Part shown: positions 36,289 to 36,835 of the stretch, piece after piece
Position numbering within the stretch: position 1 is the first letter of the stretch
Layout of the letters: each line of letters starts with the position of its first letter
From: Priapulus caudatus
Lineage: Eukaryota; Priapulida; Priapulimorpha; Priapulimorphida; Priapulidae
Assembly (NCBI RefSeq): GCF_000485595.1
Contig: NW_014577913.1
Coordinates: 68,009-104,843 of the forward strand
DNA: 36,835 nt
Direction of reading: 5' to 3'
The notes under the pieces: model-generated
Told to the model about the DNA's origin: nothing
Seen by the model: only the letters and a program-made list of their open reading frames with translations
Databases searched by the model: none
Position numbers and translations under genes: made by a program

Positions 36289-36622
36289 GGATTGATATCA
36301 ATTAGATATCAAGGAGAGTTAGATATGAAATAGATATCAAGGGGAGTGCATCCAGGCGCGGATTTAGGCCGGTTTGCACCGGTTTCCAGAAACCGGTCAC
36401 AGCTAGGCTGGGTATCTTCAGAATTGCCCCTCAAAATTCACCAGAATGCACCAAATATAGCCTAACCTTTTTTTAAATTTTCGGGGGGGCATGCCCCCGA
36501 ACACCCTAGCTGTGACTAGAACTATGGAAACTGGTCACCCAAACCCTCTGGATCCGCCCCTGGCATCGATATCAATTAGATATCAAGGGGGGGTTAGATA
36601 TGAAATAGATATCAAGGGGGGT
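36289..36622. repeat. GATATCAA-rich tandem repeat split by a MITE
   Basis: The sequence gatatcaattagatatcaag..ttagatatgaaatagatatcaaggg occurs before (36293-36345) and after (36568-36618) the inserted element. Without the insertion these would be adjacent tandem units. Confidence 0.8.
36353..36562. mobile_element. 210-bp MITE with GCATC target duplication
   Basis: The left end CAGGCGCGGATTTAG is the inverse of the right end CTGGATCCGCCCCTG at 12 of 15 positions. GCATC directly flanks both ends (36348-36352 and 36563-36567). The interior has a palindrome around gggggcatgccccc. The element carries no protein. Its insertion into a tandem repeat makes the empty site easy to infer. Confidence 0.8.
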
Positions 36623-36663
36623 TATATAGGGTATATTGAGGGACATGTTCGCTTCGTTTTGCT

Positions 36664-36835
36664 GGACTTCGTTGCTCGAGCAAGCGAAATATAGAGCAGG
36701 GCCATGTTTGCTTCGTTTTGTTGGACTTCGTTGCTCGAGCAAGCGAAATATAGAGCAGGGCCATGTTTGCTTCGTTTTGTTGGACTTCGTTGCTCGAGCA
36801 AGCGAAATATAGAGCAGGGCCATGTTTGCTTCGTT
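36664..36835. repeat. 59-bp tandem repeat running off the window
   Basis: Unit starts at 36664, 36723 and 36782 (ggacttcgttgctcgagcaa..). The units are nearly identical and each contains the inverted repeat TTGCTCGAGCAA. The length is not a multiple of three, so the repetitive minus-strand frame is not a protein. Confidence 0.9.

Overview
The window is metazoan nuclear DNA. Genes are split by introns with GT/AG junctions, intergenic DNA is AT-rich and full of microsatellites, and the recognisable genes are animal-type (BEN-domain protein, ZUP1-type deubiquitinase, SLC16 carrier, C2H2 array). Short interstitial CCCTAA tracts, a Merlin-type transposase relict and an antisense non-LTR retrotransposon relict suggest a non-arthropod, probably aquatic, invertebrate. 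I cannot name the species. One 25-N gap (16457-16481) shows this is a scaffold.

Layout. 1-1690: first coding exon and 5' flank of an SLC16 monocarboxylate-transporter-like gene (minus). 1921-2297: element with terminal inverted repeats. 3598-6006: a complete five-exon BEN-domain gene (minus), the best supported gene here. 6288-7529: relict LINE and a 569-bp inverted-repeat element. 7562-9705: short repeats, an interstitial telomere-like tract and a minisatellite. 9381-10790: diverged copy of the 3' flank of the ZUP1 locus. 10932-16456: indel-ridden copy of ZUP1 exon 2, its flank and the SLC16 exons, running to the gap. 16482-17247: C2H2 array (minus) with a frameshift. 17248-22569: repeats and Merlin pieces. 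22570-25370: ZUP1-like gene (plus). 27832-29931: SLC16 exons 2-4 (minus), tail to tail with ZUP1. 30350-32050: noisy copy of SLC16 exon 1 and its flank. 32070-36835: mostly repeats, MITEs and a 59-bp tandem array.

The main structural observation is that the ZUP1/SLC16 locus is present as two interleaved, complementary halves. The cleaner halves are 22570-30340 and 1-1690; the degraded halves are 10932-16456 and 30350-32050. The central peptidase segment missing from the cleaner ZUP1 copy survives in the degraded one. This looks like an assembly, haplotype or gap-filling problem more than biology, although a real tandem duplication with decay cannot be excluded from sequence alone.

I found no convincing previously undescribed multi-gene system. 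The most useful points for follow-up are the split ZUP1/SLC16 locus, the complete BEN gene, a strong 33-bp-arm hairpin in the presumed ZUP1 first intron, the Merlin and LINE relicts, and several non-autonomous elements with readable termini.
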